Below are positions 38,901 to 49,591 of a DNA stretch of 64,000 nt, piece by piece. The first letter of the stretch is position 1. Each line of letters begins with the position of its first letter. The position numbers and the translations under genes were made by a program. This DNA is from Mesaphorura yosii (Eukaryota > Arthropoda > Collembola > Poduromorpha > Tullbergiidae), in contig WIXG01000043.1 of assembly GCA_009869945.1 (NCBI GenBank), positions 269,431 through 333,430 on the forward strand, written 5' to 3'. The notes below the pieces were generated by a model. The model ran no database searches, was not told the DNA's origin, and saw only the letters and a program-made list of their open reading frames with translations.

Positions 38901-41900
38901 CAAGCCGTAGCTGGGAAACTAAAGGAAGCGCTAACTCAAGAGGCCAAGGGAAGTACTCAGAAAGTACCTGTCCAGAAACAAAAATCAGTCGAAGAGCGGA
39001 ACTCACAATCTCAAAACCCGCCTCAACAGAAGAAAGTCGCAGAATCACAGAATGCGCAACGTGATCCGAATAAGAAAACGAGCGATGGTAAAGCACGAGA
39101 TTCCGCAAAAATATCTACCGGCACGCTACACAAATCAGGCAGCAGCCAATTTGTTCGCAGTACCTCGAAGCAGGACGATGAAATGTCCCGCGATGAACAA
39201 AAGGCAAAGAAGTCCACCAGTGAACAGAAAAGCACGCCGCAAAAAAGCAATGAGGCCCAACGAAGTTCGCAGCAGAAACCTCCTTCACTTGAGCGAAAGA
39301 AGAGTGAAACGCCTAGTCTTAATTCGGAACCACTCTTGCGTCAGAATATGAAGCGGTCGCTTCAAGCAATACTTCAAGAAAAGTTGAAGGAAGCTAAAGC
39401 CTCGGATTCCACTACCGACTTCAAGGCGAACCCTGAGACATTGGCTGTTGAAATTGAGCAAGAGCTGATCAACCTTTTTGGAACTGCAGGAAATCCAAAG
39501 TGCAAGGCCAAATTCAGGACTCTTCTTTTCAACCTGAAGTAAGTTTCTCGATAATGATAGGCAAGGCACAATTCACAATGAAAGGGATCATTTCTAACCT
39601 TACCTCCTTTACCAGAAACACACGTTCCACGCTGGCAACAAGCCTGTTAACACTCTCTTTGCCACCATCCCAACTTGTTAGAATGGATTCGTCAGAAATG
39701 GCGCCCGCGGAGTTGACAGAATGGCGTCAACGCGAAAGTCAGCGAGAACTGGAAGCCATTAAAAGATCGGAGTTGGATAAACTGACAGAAGCAAAGAAGC
39801 AGGAACTCATCGAAAAGGGTGCAGAAATGGATGTTGCGGGCAAGGTTGCGGTTGTAGCACGGCAGGAACTGGAAGGAGTCATCCCCGAACCAGAAGACGG
39901 CAAAACTAAGCACGGGTCTACGGACGAGAAGAAGGAAGACAAAGAGAGGGTAAAATCTAAGAAAAAGAAACATCATCGGGATCGGAAGCATCACCATCAC
40001 CGAGATCGAGAAGAGGCTTCATCCTCCCGTGCGCATGAAAAGAAATCGGACGAGAAAGAGGATGATAAGTCACTTAAACGCTCCTCCTCAGTTCTGTCAG
40101 AAGAACCTAAAGCAGTTTGGCCTGAATTACCTTTGAAGGAGAAGTACGAAAGCATGACACAAGGTACAAACCGTTTTCAATTTTGAATTTTCTTCTGCAA
40201 CTTAATCGTATTCAATATTCTCAAGGATCTTCGCTTGGTCAATTCAGTGACCTTCACTCAAGATCACAAGATTCATCACCGTCTTATTGTTTTTCTGTTT
40301 TCTTACAGCACAATTTTCGCTGACCAGCCCTCGAGAACTTTCTCCATCCTTGCCCGAATTGCCGTCGTCAACTGTTAAAACACCGGATTTCTCTCCACCA
40401 CAAACTACCTCTCTTTCTCCGTTGTTCAAGACCAAGCTTGTAATGCCAGAGTTAGGAAGCTTAAATGCGTCCGCTTTTAATGTGTCTCACCCACAACTTG
40501 AGGGGACATTATTTCCGGAGTCACCAGTACCGATCGTTGGAAGAATTTCTCCTGAAACTGTTTGGGATTACATTGACAAGATGAAGAAGTCGAAGGTAAA
40601 CTAAAACTAGTCGCTCGTGGCTCGGACAACTCAGATGTTTCAACGTTTCCACTTTCTTGCAGGAGTTGATTGTACTCCGACTTGCTCCCGCGACTCCTCA
40701 GGACGCAGATGCGTACATGACATTCTTCAGTTACTTGTCTTCTCGTGGACGTTTAGGAGTGCTCGGTGGAATCTCACCTCCGTTGAAGGACGTTTACCTT
40801 GTACCTTTGGATAAGCATTCGCCTGTGAACAGAGTAAGTTTATTAATTTGATCTGTAACCGTGAAGTTTATTTGTAAACTTTAAATCACCACTCGGGGAA
40901 AGTAACTCCTTTGTTCTAATTTTAATTTTCTTTCAGTCCCTGCTGCCGTTTCATGGGCCGGGTCTTCCAACACAACGAGCCCACTGTCTCCTTGCAGTAG
41001 TAACACGTACAATCGAGTCAGTTCATCGACTTCGCCTTGAAGTACGCCATCCTAAAAAGCCAAAATTAGAGTCAAAACCCGAATCTCCACCCGCTAAGAA
41101 CGAAGATGAAGATAAACCTTATGAGCCTTGGGAAGGAGAGGATGAAGAAGAGGAAGAGGACAAGGTGGCTCTAGAGCTCCGCAAGCTGAACGAGCAAATA
41201 GCAAGGGAACGTCAAGAGATCGAATCGATTTTGGTTGCAACGTCCCGAAATGTTGCTTTGGCTAAAGTCGGTGGAATACCGGGTTTGGATGGTGAATTTG
41301 ATGACGCTGAGCCTGAAGAGCTAGAGACGAAGAAGGAGCTCGAAGTAATTGAAGTCGAAGATGATAAAGTTATAGAGACTAAACCGGATGAAATTATCGA
41401 GGAAGAAACACAAATTAGGATAGCAAATGAACCAACCACAAAGGATGACAAGATGGAAATTGACGAAAGTGAGCCATTACGCTAGCTAACAAATCTAATC
41501 TGACTAGTGTCCACAAATTGCAGTAGGAATTAAAGAACCAACATTGTTTCTATTCTAATTCTAGGTCCTCCTTCCCCGGTTACAATTGAAGATTCACCTC
41601 CTACTCCGGAGCCGCCACCTCCAGGACTTGATGATTTCCGACCTCTAAAGAGACAGTCGATTGAGGAACTCTCTGATGAGCCGTTTGAAGGGACCAGCCT
41701 GAAGCATCCAATGGGAAAGAAAATTGAAATCAATATCAAGGGAGTCTTCAAGGCTGCAGAAACTTCACATGCCGATATCGATGAAAGGCAGCTACAGCCA
41801 GATCAAGTTTTGAACGAGAATTTACCCGGTCTCCAGCATAGCACAGACTTGAGCTTGACCCCACAACGAGCAGTTACTCTTGGAACATCATTACAACAGA

Positions 41901-42890
41901 TTCCCGTACCACCGGCAGAGCAACGACAGATTCCTGTACCATCAGCAGAACAACCAGCGATGCCAATAAACGTTTCTGTCCCCCCGCCAAATCCATTTTT
42001 CATGCCGCCTGGTCTCCCGCCAGTTAGTCCGGTTGGTCTTCCACCTCAGCCCCAGCCTCACCAGCTACCTCCGAGATTTCCGATGATGGCTGTTGGTGGA
42101 GGCATAAACGAGAGGTTTGCAATGCTCGGTCCACAACAACCACCAACTATGCAGCAACAGCCACCACGCTTTCCGACAAACTTTCCGCCACCGCCAATGC
42201 CTGGTATGACGGGCGCGTTTCCTCCTGTTCAGCAAGGATCTGACTTGCCTTCGCCATCATCAAGTACCCGCCCTGACAGATTCCAAACTACAGAACCTCA
42301 AACTTCAGAGGATCCTTGGGATGGGAACGGGCAAAGAGTTCCACGTTTTTCAGATTCCCCGAGGAGACACGATTCGCCAAAATTTGGAACTGGCAGCTAT
42401 AGACATCCAAGAGGTGACCTCCATGGGAGAGTGTACAGAAATCCTGGTGGAGACAGAGGAAGACGGTGGGATTACGATCGAAGGAATAATCGTAGCAGAG
42501 ACAGGAGCCGGAGTCCGGACAGGTATAAAAAGCTCGTGGCAGTGGTCAATTGCAATACCACATTGAGTCCATCCATTGTCATTTTACCCATCTTTTTACA
42601 GACGCGACAGGCAGAGACGAGACTCACGAGACAGATCTGGTTCCAGACGCCACCGAAGACGTTCACGAAGCTCTTCCCCGCGTCGGAGAACCAGAACCCC
42701 GTCTCCCCGGCGTGGAAGCAAGAGTCCACTATCTCGACGAAGGAGTAAAAGTCCATCTTCTCGACGCGGAAGCAAAAGCACGTCTCCTAAACGCAGAAGT
42801 GCGTCACCACACAGAAAAAGTACTTCTCCCCGAAGACGCAGGCGTAGCGCGTCGTCACCTTCGTCATCATCTTCGTCAGATTCCAAATAA
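35921..42890 (+). CDS. DIDO1: DIDO1/PHF3-family protein (PHD, TFIIS-M, SPOC, RS tail), pps homologue
   Basis: A nuclear regulator of transcription elongation and RNA processing; in this family SPOC binds the phosphorylated RNA polymerase II tail and PHD binds methylated H3K4. Exons: 35921-36179, 36322-36597, 36829-37288, 37363-37551, 37622-38147, 38520-39538, 39616-40163, 40309-40595, 40663-40833, 40937-41468, 41565-42522, 42602-42890 (1837 residues). The PHD finger (from about 398) reads [26 protein letters not shown]. A second Cys cluster follows (CIVCGNVARNGSEFCSNKC, about 547-565), as in DIDO1. The TFIIS central domain (about 842-975) spans exons 6-7 and ends LVRMDSSEMAPAELTEWRQRE. SPOC (about 1142-1290) contains LEGTLFPESPVPIVGRI and PFHGPGLPTQRAHCLLAVV. 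Then come Pro-rich stretches and a C-terminal arginine-serine domain. DIDO1 and PHF3 are vertebrate paralogues, so the one-to-one name is loose. Drosophila pps is the likely insect counterpart. Confidence 0.93.
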
Positions 42891-43780
42891 TTATAGCCGA
42901 ACTTCATTGAATTTGCAATGGACTTCTTTCCATTATTATTGCTATATCATATGCGAAGTGTAGTGAAAGATCGCAAGATTCACTCTTCCAACTTCCAGTA
43001 TATACCTAATATGTCAGATTTGAAGTTGAAGTTTTGCTATCTTCTTATAGCCGGCGTAGTGTTGTTCAGCATTTATAAATCTTTTGCAAAAAATCAAAGA
43101 TACATTGCTGTTTGGGCTCTCTTTTTCTTTTCTTAAATGTTGATGTTTGTCTGATCTGCAGAGAAGTACGTATGCATGAATCCTCGAGCCTCTTTGTTAT
43201 ATTGTGAATGTAAAAGGTAGTGAAAGTTATCTTTATTAGAAATCAGAGAATAAATGCGTATATTGTGTGTTAAAATGGCACCTATCATCCCTCCGCGTGG
43301 CATATTCAGTATTGGCAGCGTATTTCCTCCAAACTAATTGCTACTTTAATCATATGCGTTTTAAATGCTTCAGAGTTAAAGACGTAATTACAATTCCATC
43401 ATCTGCCAAGCTCAAAGTGCGTCCTTCACTTTCGCCGCGCAGCGCAGGTTTTCAAGTCGATTTGGTCTCTGTGATCTCACTACTATATTCTGCGTCTTAT
43501 GCAGTATCCATGCCCATTTTCATCATAAACAAATGAACAAATCCTCTTCCTGCACTGCAAGCAAATTGCAAAAAATGTTATTGCTCTTTTGCCATTTCCA
43601 CTTCGCTTTCGTTCACGACTCACGAACGAGACGTGTGTGAACAGCAGAATGATACTTGGACTTGAGATTATAATTAGGCGCACGCTCCACGAATGAAGTA
43701 ACAATTTCGCACAGAAGCGTGGAAAATTGGATTTAGTCAATTTAGTGTAAGAAGAAGATGGATAGGAAGTGATTATCCTG
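42891..43780. other. DIDO1-like 3' UTR and NAA35 upstream region
   Basis: The 3' UTR of the DIDO1-like gene probably ends after AATAAA at 43249-43254. The remainder to 43780 should hold the promoter of NAA35. The 89-codon frame at 43267-43536 has no recognisable features. No other gene is supported. Confidence 0.55.
43249..43254 (+). terminator. Polyadenylation signal of the DIDO1-like gene
   Basis: Canonical AATAAA about 360 bases after the stop codon. It is the first exact hexamer I found downstream of the gene on this strand. Confidence 0.5.
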
Positions 43781-44007
43781 ATGGTACAAGAGTACCAAAG
43801 TCTGGAAATTAAGCTGGACCACCTGAAGCCACCTCAATCAAGTCGACGTTCCAGGTCAGTTAGTAAAATTTAATGGTGCTAACGCGATTAGCAGGAAGAG
43901 GACAAGAGTAAATGTAACCTTCCATGCAACATTTCAGGGCTGTGCAACCAATTCATCCTTTATCCCCATCGTCAATGCGCCTACGAAAAGGGATTGAAAT
44001 GTTCTAG
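43781..44007 (+). other. Spliced upstream ORF in the NAA35 leader
   Basis: An ATG at 43781 opens a frame that runs to a good donor (CCAG|GTCAGT, exon end 43854). It resumes after a TTTCAG acceptor (exon start 43938) and stops at TAG 44005-44007, giving 47 codons plus stop. It ends 42 or 60 bases before the two candidate NAA35 start codons. The peptide is basic and ends RLRKGIEMF. It could lower NAA35 translation or make a micropeptide; both are inferences. The intron itself is inferred from splice signals. Confidence 0.4.
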
Positions 44008-44049
44008 TAGTTCCAAGTGAGGGCCCAAGAATCGCAATTTCGCACTCCC

Positions 44050-47000
44050 ATGTTGGGAGTTGCGACAATGGAGACAGAAATGGAGGAACCAAAGGATGAA
44101 GTCGGAGCGGGCAAAACCAGTGCCGCCACTGCCACTGCCCCTGACAAACTGAACAATCATCTTCCCAAGTATCATCGTAATCACGAAGCAGACGACCATC
44201 ATCATAAATACTCGAACGGTGTGAGTGATTGTAGTGCGGGGTTAAGTGCTGCTGAAGATGATCACGATAGTGGTTATGGTGCTGCTGCAAATGATGCATC
44301 CCTTAGTTCCAAACTATTACTAGGGTCGAATAATAATCGCGGTGATAGAGTTGACATCGACTGTAGTTCAATTGTATGCCTAAGTTCAAAAGATCTATCT
44401 GCGCCAACCGAAGGCAATAATTCTGTTCAAGAAGAATTAAACGATACTGGAGGAAGACAATCTTCGCGCACCCGCACTGGAGCCAGAAGCCGAAGTAGAA
44501 GCAATCATAGTCGTAAAGAACGGTACCTTAACAGACCGAGTGATGATGAAGAACTTGTTGATATTACTAATCAATTTATGGAAGCTGTTCAGAGTAAGTT
44601 TATTACGGCGACAATCGTTATTCGCACGACCAGAAAACTTTTCAATGCCTACAATTGGAAATTGTTTTCAGGCCTTGAGCTGGGAGAACTTTATCATGAT
44701 CCTTGCTTTGGACTCTTCGAGGCCATGTCTGCAATCGAAATGATGGATCCTAAAATGGACGCTGGAATGATTTGCAATAAAGGAAAACGCGCCGTATTAA
44801 GCATGGAACAAGCGATTGAGGTAGATAATTTCAAATATTTTGAATAGAATATCATGATGTTAACATCGACATATTCTTTACAGGCTGGTGAGCTCAAGCT
44901 TGACGAATTTACTCCGGAGGAACTCATTGGCATTATGGACACAACAATTTGTTGTTTCATAACATGGTTGGAAGGGCACTCGCTGGCACAAACTGTTTTC
45001 ACAAACCTTTACCTTCAAAACCCTACTATCATTCTTGATAAACAGATGCGAGCTTTCAGTATTGCCATATTGAAATTGGTTGATGTGACAGAAGAGTGTG
45101 TCAGCAAGTGAGTTAACACTAAAATCAAATAATACACAAATGCACTCGGTGGCATTATCCCGACGGGTTCTTCACTTTACGTTTTTTGTAACAGGGCTAG
45201 TGTATTTGAGGAAGAAGATTTCCAGCCCGCACTGTATGGCTACAATTTGGCAACACAAATAAATGATGCGAAGGCTACAAGTCTCCTCCGGGAATGTGAA
45301 GAAGATATCCAAACGAAGCTGAAAAGTTCAAGAACATCACATGGCAGCAAATCTGAGTCAAATCAACTACGTCACGATTTTGTAGATAAATGGCAAGCTG
45401 TACAAGCTAGGCAGAAGTTCATTCGCGTCCTTCATCTTTTACTTTTGTACTTATGGAAGAGAGAAAATCTGAGTGATTGTCCAAAGCTCTTAAGCTTATG
45501 TACGGAGTCATTAGCTATATTACAAAAAACGTTCAAACTTGGAATTAGTCGATCAATGGATGAAACTGGTAAGAGTTCTTTGTGCAATATTTTTCTTGTT
45601 TGTCAATTGGTCTCAGCTTTTAATGTTAATTAATTTTCTAGAGCCCTTTATGCTGGGGTTTGACCTCCTAGTCAATCAACGACTTCTACCGCCAACATTT
45701 CCACGCTCAACACGGATAAAGCAACCTGATGAAACATTCAAGTACTTGGAAGGATTCTTACAACGTGCTAAGACAATCCTTAAAATCACTACTGTTCAAA
45801 ATTTTCACGGAGTAGTGGAATTCTTCAATGCATTTAGTGAAATTCAGCCATGTGTTCTCTCAAGATCACTCCTGCAACTACTCTATAGCCCTCTTCGGTT
45901 CAAGAAGCCAGGAGTAGAAGAAATGATTGAAACAATGAAAGACTCTGTGAAAACTTTCATCGCACCGCCTGTTCTTATGAGCAAAATCCCTCAGCAACTT
46001 AGCCCCGAGGTTAGAATATCATGAATTTTTAAATTTCGATATGTTTTGGAATGCTTGAAACTTAAATCTTGACTTCGTTGTCATTTTCACAGGTGGGAGA
46101 CTGTGTGGAAATGTTCTTTGATCGATGTGCAACTCCGTTCGCAACTCTGCTTGTCGTTTGGGGTCACAACAGGGCAAGGCAACGAGATAAATTGGCGCAT
46201 GTGCTGGATGATTTCGCGAACTTGCAACTTGAAGTAAGTGATTCTCATTGGAGTAAGTTTTTTAGGTGTTTTAAAAATTAACAACCCTATCAGACTGAAC
46301 GTATGGATGCCTACATTCATACTCTTTGCCTGAAAATGGATGGTGTGCGACCTCACGGAAATTGTTTTGGAAACTGGCTACTTTATCATATCTCAAAAAT
46401 CATGATACGATATATTCTAACTGGTTTCGAACTGGAGCTTTACTCTGTCCATGAGTTTGCATACATTTACTGGTATCTGTACGAATTTCTTTACGGATGG
46501 CTGCTTTCGGCGATCTCTCGAGCAGAAAACTACGTGGCAGAACAAGATGTTGCATCGGGCAATGAGAAAACTGGCAAGAAGGGAGCTAAAAATAAGAATA
46601 AGACTAATTCAAAGAAGACCAAGGCCTATACCAAAGAGATTTGTGTCACTCAAGCCGAGCAACATTTGGCCGGTGGCTTATTTAAAGTGAGTATTCCCGT
46701 CCTAACTAGTAGATTATAAACAAAAACGGAAGTATGAAAACACGTTGGTCTTGGTATTATTGCAGGCTATGATGGGTTTCATAAACGACCAGAAAATTCC
46801 TCTTCCACACGCTGAGTTCGACAATGAAATGGTGCGATACAGACATCGATTCATGGCCTTCAATGCAATCAGGACACCAGCACCGGTGCATTACCTTCAG
46901 TACAAGAGTGTTGCTGATCTGAGTTCCGGGCAGCCGTCACGAAATTTGTATGACGCCTCTGCGAGAAGTTTCCACCAAGCAAAGCAATTTCTAGAAGCAA

Positions 47001-47220
47001 TTCCTAACCCAGAAAAAGAAGTAAGCTCGCACTTCTTGAAAACATGAATTGGTCCTTGACACTGGACTTTTTTTTTCAGGTCACTGATCTGTTAAAAGTT
47101 GCGAAGACGAATCTAATCGTGGTCAAACTACTTTCGAGTGGTCATACAAAGAATTCTTCTGTGCCACCTGAGTTTGACTTTTCGAGTCACATACATTTTC
47201 CGATTATTAAAGTCAAATAG
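44050..47220 (+). CDS. NAA35: N-alpha-acetyltransferase 35, NatC auxiliary subunit (MAK10)
   Basis: The scaffold subunit that holds NAA30 and NAA38 in the NatC complex, which acetylates N-terminal Met followed by a hydrophobic residue. Exons: 44050-44593, 44672-44820, 44884-45107, 45195-45568, 45642-46009, 46093-46233, 46294-46686, 46766-47020, 47080-47220. This gives 862 residues from ATG 44050 or 856 from ATG 44068; I prefer neither strongly. Family landmarks: [89 protein letters not shown] and the end [18 protein letters not shown]. The first 160 or so residues, His-, Asn- and Ser-rich with an [11 protein letters not shown] patch, precede the conserved core and greatly exceed the short vertebrate leader. 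AATAAA at 47315-47320 is the likely polyadenylation signal. Confidence 0.95.
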
Positions 47221-47314
47221 GTAACTAAATATAAGTAAGATTTAAGGGCATGCGCTAAACTAATTAAGTAACTCTTGCAAGGCCAAAAATTAACTTTCTA
47301 GTACTTGCGCGAAA

Positions 47315-47320
47315 AATAAA
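47315..47320 (+). terminator. Polyadenylation signal of NAA35
   Basis: AATAAA about 95 bases after the NAA35 stop, inside the short convergent gap to PDCD2. Confidence 0.6.
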
Positions 47321-47448
47321 ACTTTACTTACTAAAACATTTAATCAACACACTATTCGATGGTATCGATAAATTCATTCTTGGACGCATAATTAACAAGT
47401 TCTTTGTCTGGAAAGAGACTTCATTAGTACCATTAGTCAACAACTCAA

Positions 47449-47454
47449 TTTATT
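47449..47454 (-). terminator. Polyadenylation signal of PDCD2
   Basis: TTTATT on the plus strand reads AATAAA on the minus strand, about 50 bases past the PDCD2 stop. The NAA35 and PDCD2 3' ends converge without overlapping. Confidence 0.6.
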
Positions 47455-47503
47455 CAGTCCATCCATGCACACACAAAAATCAAAGATATACGATTCATCA
47501 CTT

Positions 47504-48946
47504 TCATTTCTCTTCTTTTTCAGTAGAAACGTCTTGAAAGTGCTGGAGCCAAATAAATTCCGTTTTGTACGTTCGGTTCCCTCCCGAACAACTGTTTTTA
47601 CAGGTGTACACGGCAAAAGTGCCCCAATCTAAACCACCAGATCTCGAATCCTCACCGAGATAATTTAACAACTGAGGCATCACTTGAAACTCAAAGGTTC
47701 GGGGGCCTCCACAGTAAGTGCAATTCGGAATAGCTGTTTCGCCGACAGGGACATTCTCAGAGGACACCCACAGCGGCTCTCCTCCACGGTCGTATCTCAA
47801 AACTTGCTCGGGGTTGTGGGCAATGCGCTTGCGAAACTTGTTGAAGGCTTTGTCCGATTTATACGACATAGCTTCGAGCAAGTCTTTCGTGCTTGGCGCA
47901 TCTTCTGAAAAAATAAGAAAACATTAAAAGTCTTTCGATTTCCTCACACGACTGCCTAGTTGGCTAATAATTATTAAATTAGTTTAGTTTACCAGCAACG
48001 CTTCCAGCTTGCCCGTCTTGTACTAGCTTCTCATATTCTTTCAGTGTATCTTTCTTTTCCCTCTCGTACTCCTTCCTCTTTGGCAGGACCTCCTTGTCAA
48101 TTGTTATCTCGTACTCTTTGAAATTATATTTGTTTGGAAATATGCTAGACTCTGGCTTGAAGTCTAAAATGAAAGTAAAAAATTAAATTCCCTTCCAATT
48201 TTGTCTCTCGTCATAAGATGCACACTCTCTTTACCTGGGTTTTTGCATTCGGTTTCATGACCAGCCTTCCAGTCCAGAATCTGATGTTCCCTGTCACAGT
48301 AGCTTATCTTCTTACATTTACCACAATGCGCAGGACCCATGCATCCACAGATTCGACATAAATTTACGTTCCACTTCTCGGGTGTTATTTCTATCGCTAA
48401 TTTAGAGTCGTTGTAAGAAGGAGGCTCCTCTGAGTAGAACTTGTTCGACCTTTCCAGTTGACATCTTAAAGCGACCAAGTTCTCGCTGGAATTTTTTTCG
48501 ACGCAAGAAACTTGTTGACTGCACACGAATATAAATATTGTCCTGTGAAAAGTTTCCGACGAATCCAACGGTGCATAAATTTGAAGCAAGAACTTTGTCG
48601 GACTCCGGCACGACCTGCACTTAATTTGGTCTACATCTGGAAGATTCTTGAGATCAAGCCAGCTAGGTTTCCCACCTAGTTTTGATGGGAAGAACGGACT
48701 TGTTAGCTTCCAAGAAGTGTCTTCCGGATCATCTTCGTCATCTTCATCCTCAACGAAACCAAGTTCGACAGGTTTATCGCTTTGTGGCTTTTCGGATCGC
48801 CTGGGCTTTTGTTTTTCTGACGTGGCAGACGGAGTTGATGATGACGGCTCGCTCACAATTGGAACTGCTGGCGCAGCGCTGATGGTGGGATCATCGTTTC
48901 CAAACCCTCCAAGTCCCCAGTCTTCCACAAGTTCGCTTTCGCTCAT
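47504..48946 (-). CDS. PDCD2: Programmed cell death protein 2 (PDCD2; Zfrp8 homologue)
   Basis: A conserved MYND-finger protein that acts as a chaperone for the ribosomal protein uS5 (RPS2) and supports stem-cell maintenance (Drosophila Zfrp8). Coding exons 48235-48946, 47993-48163 and 47504-47904 give 427 residues. The exon containing the start seems to begin at 48972, after a CAG acceptor, implying an upstream non-coding exon. VELGFVEDE, SPFFPSKLGGKPSWL and FLLQIYAPL mark the N-terminal beta domain. The MYND finger (about 195-233) has CRICGCMGPAHCGKC and YCDREHQILDWKAGHETEC. The C-terminal domain has NPEQVLRYDRGGEPLWVS and FEFQVMPQLLNYL. About 50 extra residues, Ser- and Pro-rich, precede the VELGF block compared with the human protein. 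Confidence 0.95.
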
Positions 48947-48972
48947 TTGATGTTTGGCCGGATTCCACCCAC

Positions 48973-49591
48973 CTGCGAGACAAAACATATACAGATAAGC
49001 TGCTAGCTCTAATTAATTAACGTGTGCAATTCATGAAATTGTATATGCTAAGAGTACTCACTTGTTTACCAGTTCCTGAGTTGCAAAAAATTTTGCACGA
49101 AACAAGCACGACACTTTTGATAACTTCGAAAATTCGTAAACTTCAATTTCAAGACTTCAGACACGTTTCTTTTCAATTCAAGCGGCTGACATGTGCTGAG
49201 CTTGAGTTCAAGGAATATGCGGGAGCTGGGAGATCAAGCCGGGAAGAGCAATATTTGGAGCTGCTAAAGTTCTGAATCTAAGGTCGTAATTAACGCGTCG
49301 AATAAACAATAAAAAAAGTATTGAATTCTTGAGTTGAAACTCCTCAGTGTCTAGTATTTAATCTGCCCTCGTGCTCGAGTGCGTGCCGCATCGCCGCTTC
49401 ACTCTATCTGATAAGGATCTGTCTGGAACTGGTGAAAACCTGACGAGTGACGACCAATCAGAAGTATTCACGTCATTTCGAACTAGCATCGCACAAGAAG
49501 CTCAAGAACAGAACCAAACGCCATAGGCGCACCGATTGGATATGGAGTAGACAAACTTAAACATAACGTGAAGATTGCATTATTGCCAACT
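48973..49591. promoter_or_regulatory. Head-to-head promoter region of PDCD2 and ADAR
   Basis: About 0.6 kb separates the two divergent genes, so a shared or back-to-back promoter is likely. A PDCD2 leader exon may lie here. The open frame at 49024-49275 has no family resemblance and ends in ordinary sequence. I could not fix transcription starts. Confidence 0.5.

Noticed and set aside
42596-42907. 103-codon minus-strand frame rich in Leu and Arg
   Set aside because: It is the complement of the RS-coding last exon of the DIDO1-like gene, a known source of long false frames.
42550-42963. 137-codon plus-strand frame in another phase
   Set aside because: It overlaps the RS exon out of phase and runs through the proven intron border; the in-phase RS translation joins correctly with exon 11.
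49024-49275. 83-codon frame between PDCD2 and ADAR
   Set aside because: No family resemblance; more likely part of the shared promoter region or leader exons.
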